This document shows, piece after piece, positions 22,337 through 22,439 of a DNA stretch of 22,439 nt; the first letter of the stretch is position 1; each line of letters opens with the position of its first letter. A program made the translations under genes and the position numbers. The stretch covers positions 1-22,439 of the forward strand of contig CALCEJ010000057.1 of assembly GCA_937900465.1 (NCBI GenBank), read 5' to 3'. A model generated the notes under the pieces. The model ran no database searches, had not been told where the DNA came from, and was given only the letters and a program-made list of their open reading frames with translations. The stretch is from an uncultured Bacteroidales bacterium (GTDB taxonomy: Bacteria; Bacteroidota; Bacteroidia; Bacteroidales; UBA932).

Positions 22337-22439
22337 TGACACTGTATCCACTCAAATTCCGCCCTTACCTCATGCCATTTGTCTGGGGAGGCGACAAGAT
22401 TGCCCCCTACAAGGGCATAGAATGTGACCGTAAAGATAT
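22336..22439 (+). CDS. manA: Mannose-6-phosphate isomerase, type I (5' part only)
   Basis: The ATG at 22336 overlaps the GH92 stop codon (TAATG), and an open frame runs to the window edge, giving 34 residues that begin MTLYPLKFRPYLMPFVWGGD. The YPLKF...WGG pattern is typical of the N-terminus of cupin-type class I mannose-6-phosphate isomerases, which convert mannose 6-phosphate to fructose 6-phosphate in the cytoplasm and use zinc. The metal-binding residues lie beyond the window. The one-base overlap implies translational coupling with the mannosidase, joining release and catabolism of mannose in one transcript. The assignment rests on a short N-terminus plus context. Confidence 0.75.
   Translation, partial: MTLYPLKFRPYLMPFVWGGDKIAPYKGIECDRKD

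Overview
The window looks like a Bacteroidales chromosome, perhaps a Rikenellaceae- or Cryptobacteroides-like gut lineage. The evidence is moderately high GC, promoters of the Bacteroidetes TTG / TAnnTTTG type, almost no Shine-Dalgarno sequences, TonB-dependent receptors with an N-terminal carboxypeptidase-regulatory domain, BACON and OB-fold surface lipoproteins, and a GH92 mannosidase. The genus is not determined. All genes are on the + strand, no gap exceeds about 130 bases, and I see no tRNA, rRNA, CRISPR array or insertion sequence.

Region 1 (1-1837) is housekeeping: a promoter, then smpB (tmRNA partner) and metK (S-adenosylmethionine synthetase), 4 nt apart. The 3' end of metK can fold into two mutually exclusive hairpins next to the following promoter.

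Region 2 (1838-9718) is a two-gene unit: a 1118-residue Oar-like TonB-dependent receptor and a 1460-residue lipoprotein built from alternating BACON and OB-fold-like modules plus two carbohydrate-binding-like modules. It ends at a clear intrinsic terminator.

Region 3 (9726-22439) starts at a strong promoter-like sequence and continues as an unbroken run of eight tightly packed genes to the window end. In order they are a BACON/OB-fold lipoprotein, a DNA/RNA non-specific endonuclease lipoprotein with a TTG start, an exported endonuclease/exonuclease/phosphatase (EEP) family nuclease, a second TonB-dependent receptor, a DUF5689/OB-fold lipoprotein, an M3 metallopeptidase lipoprotein, a GH92 alpha-mannosidase lipoprotein, and the first 34 codons of a mannose-6-phosphate isomerase.

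The main hypothesis is that regions 2 and 3 form a cell-surface system for capturing, cutting and importing extracellular nucleic acid. OB-fold lipoproteins would bind the polymer, the two nucleases would cut it, and a SusD-less TonB-dependent receptor would import fragments. The attached peptidase, mannosidase and isomerase suggest scavenging of nucleoprotein/glycoprotein debris. The individual families are recognisable; the substrate and the joint function are inference.
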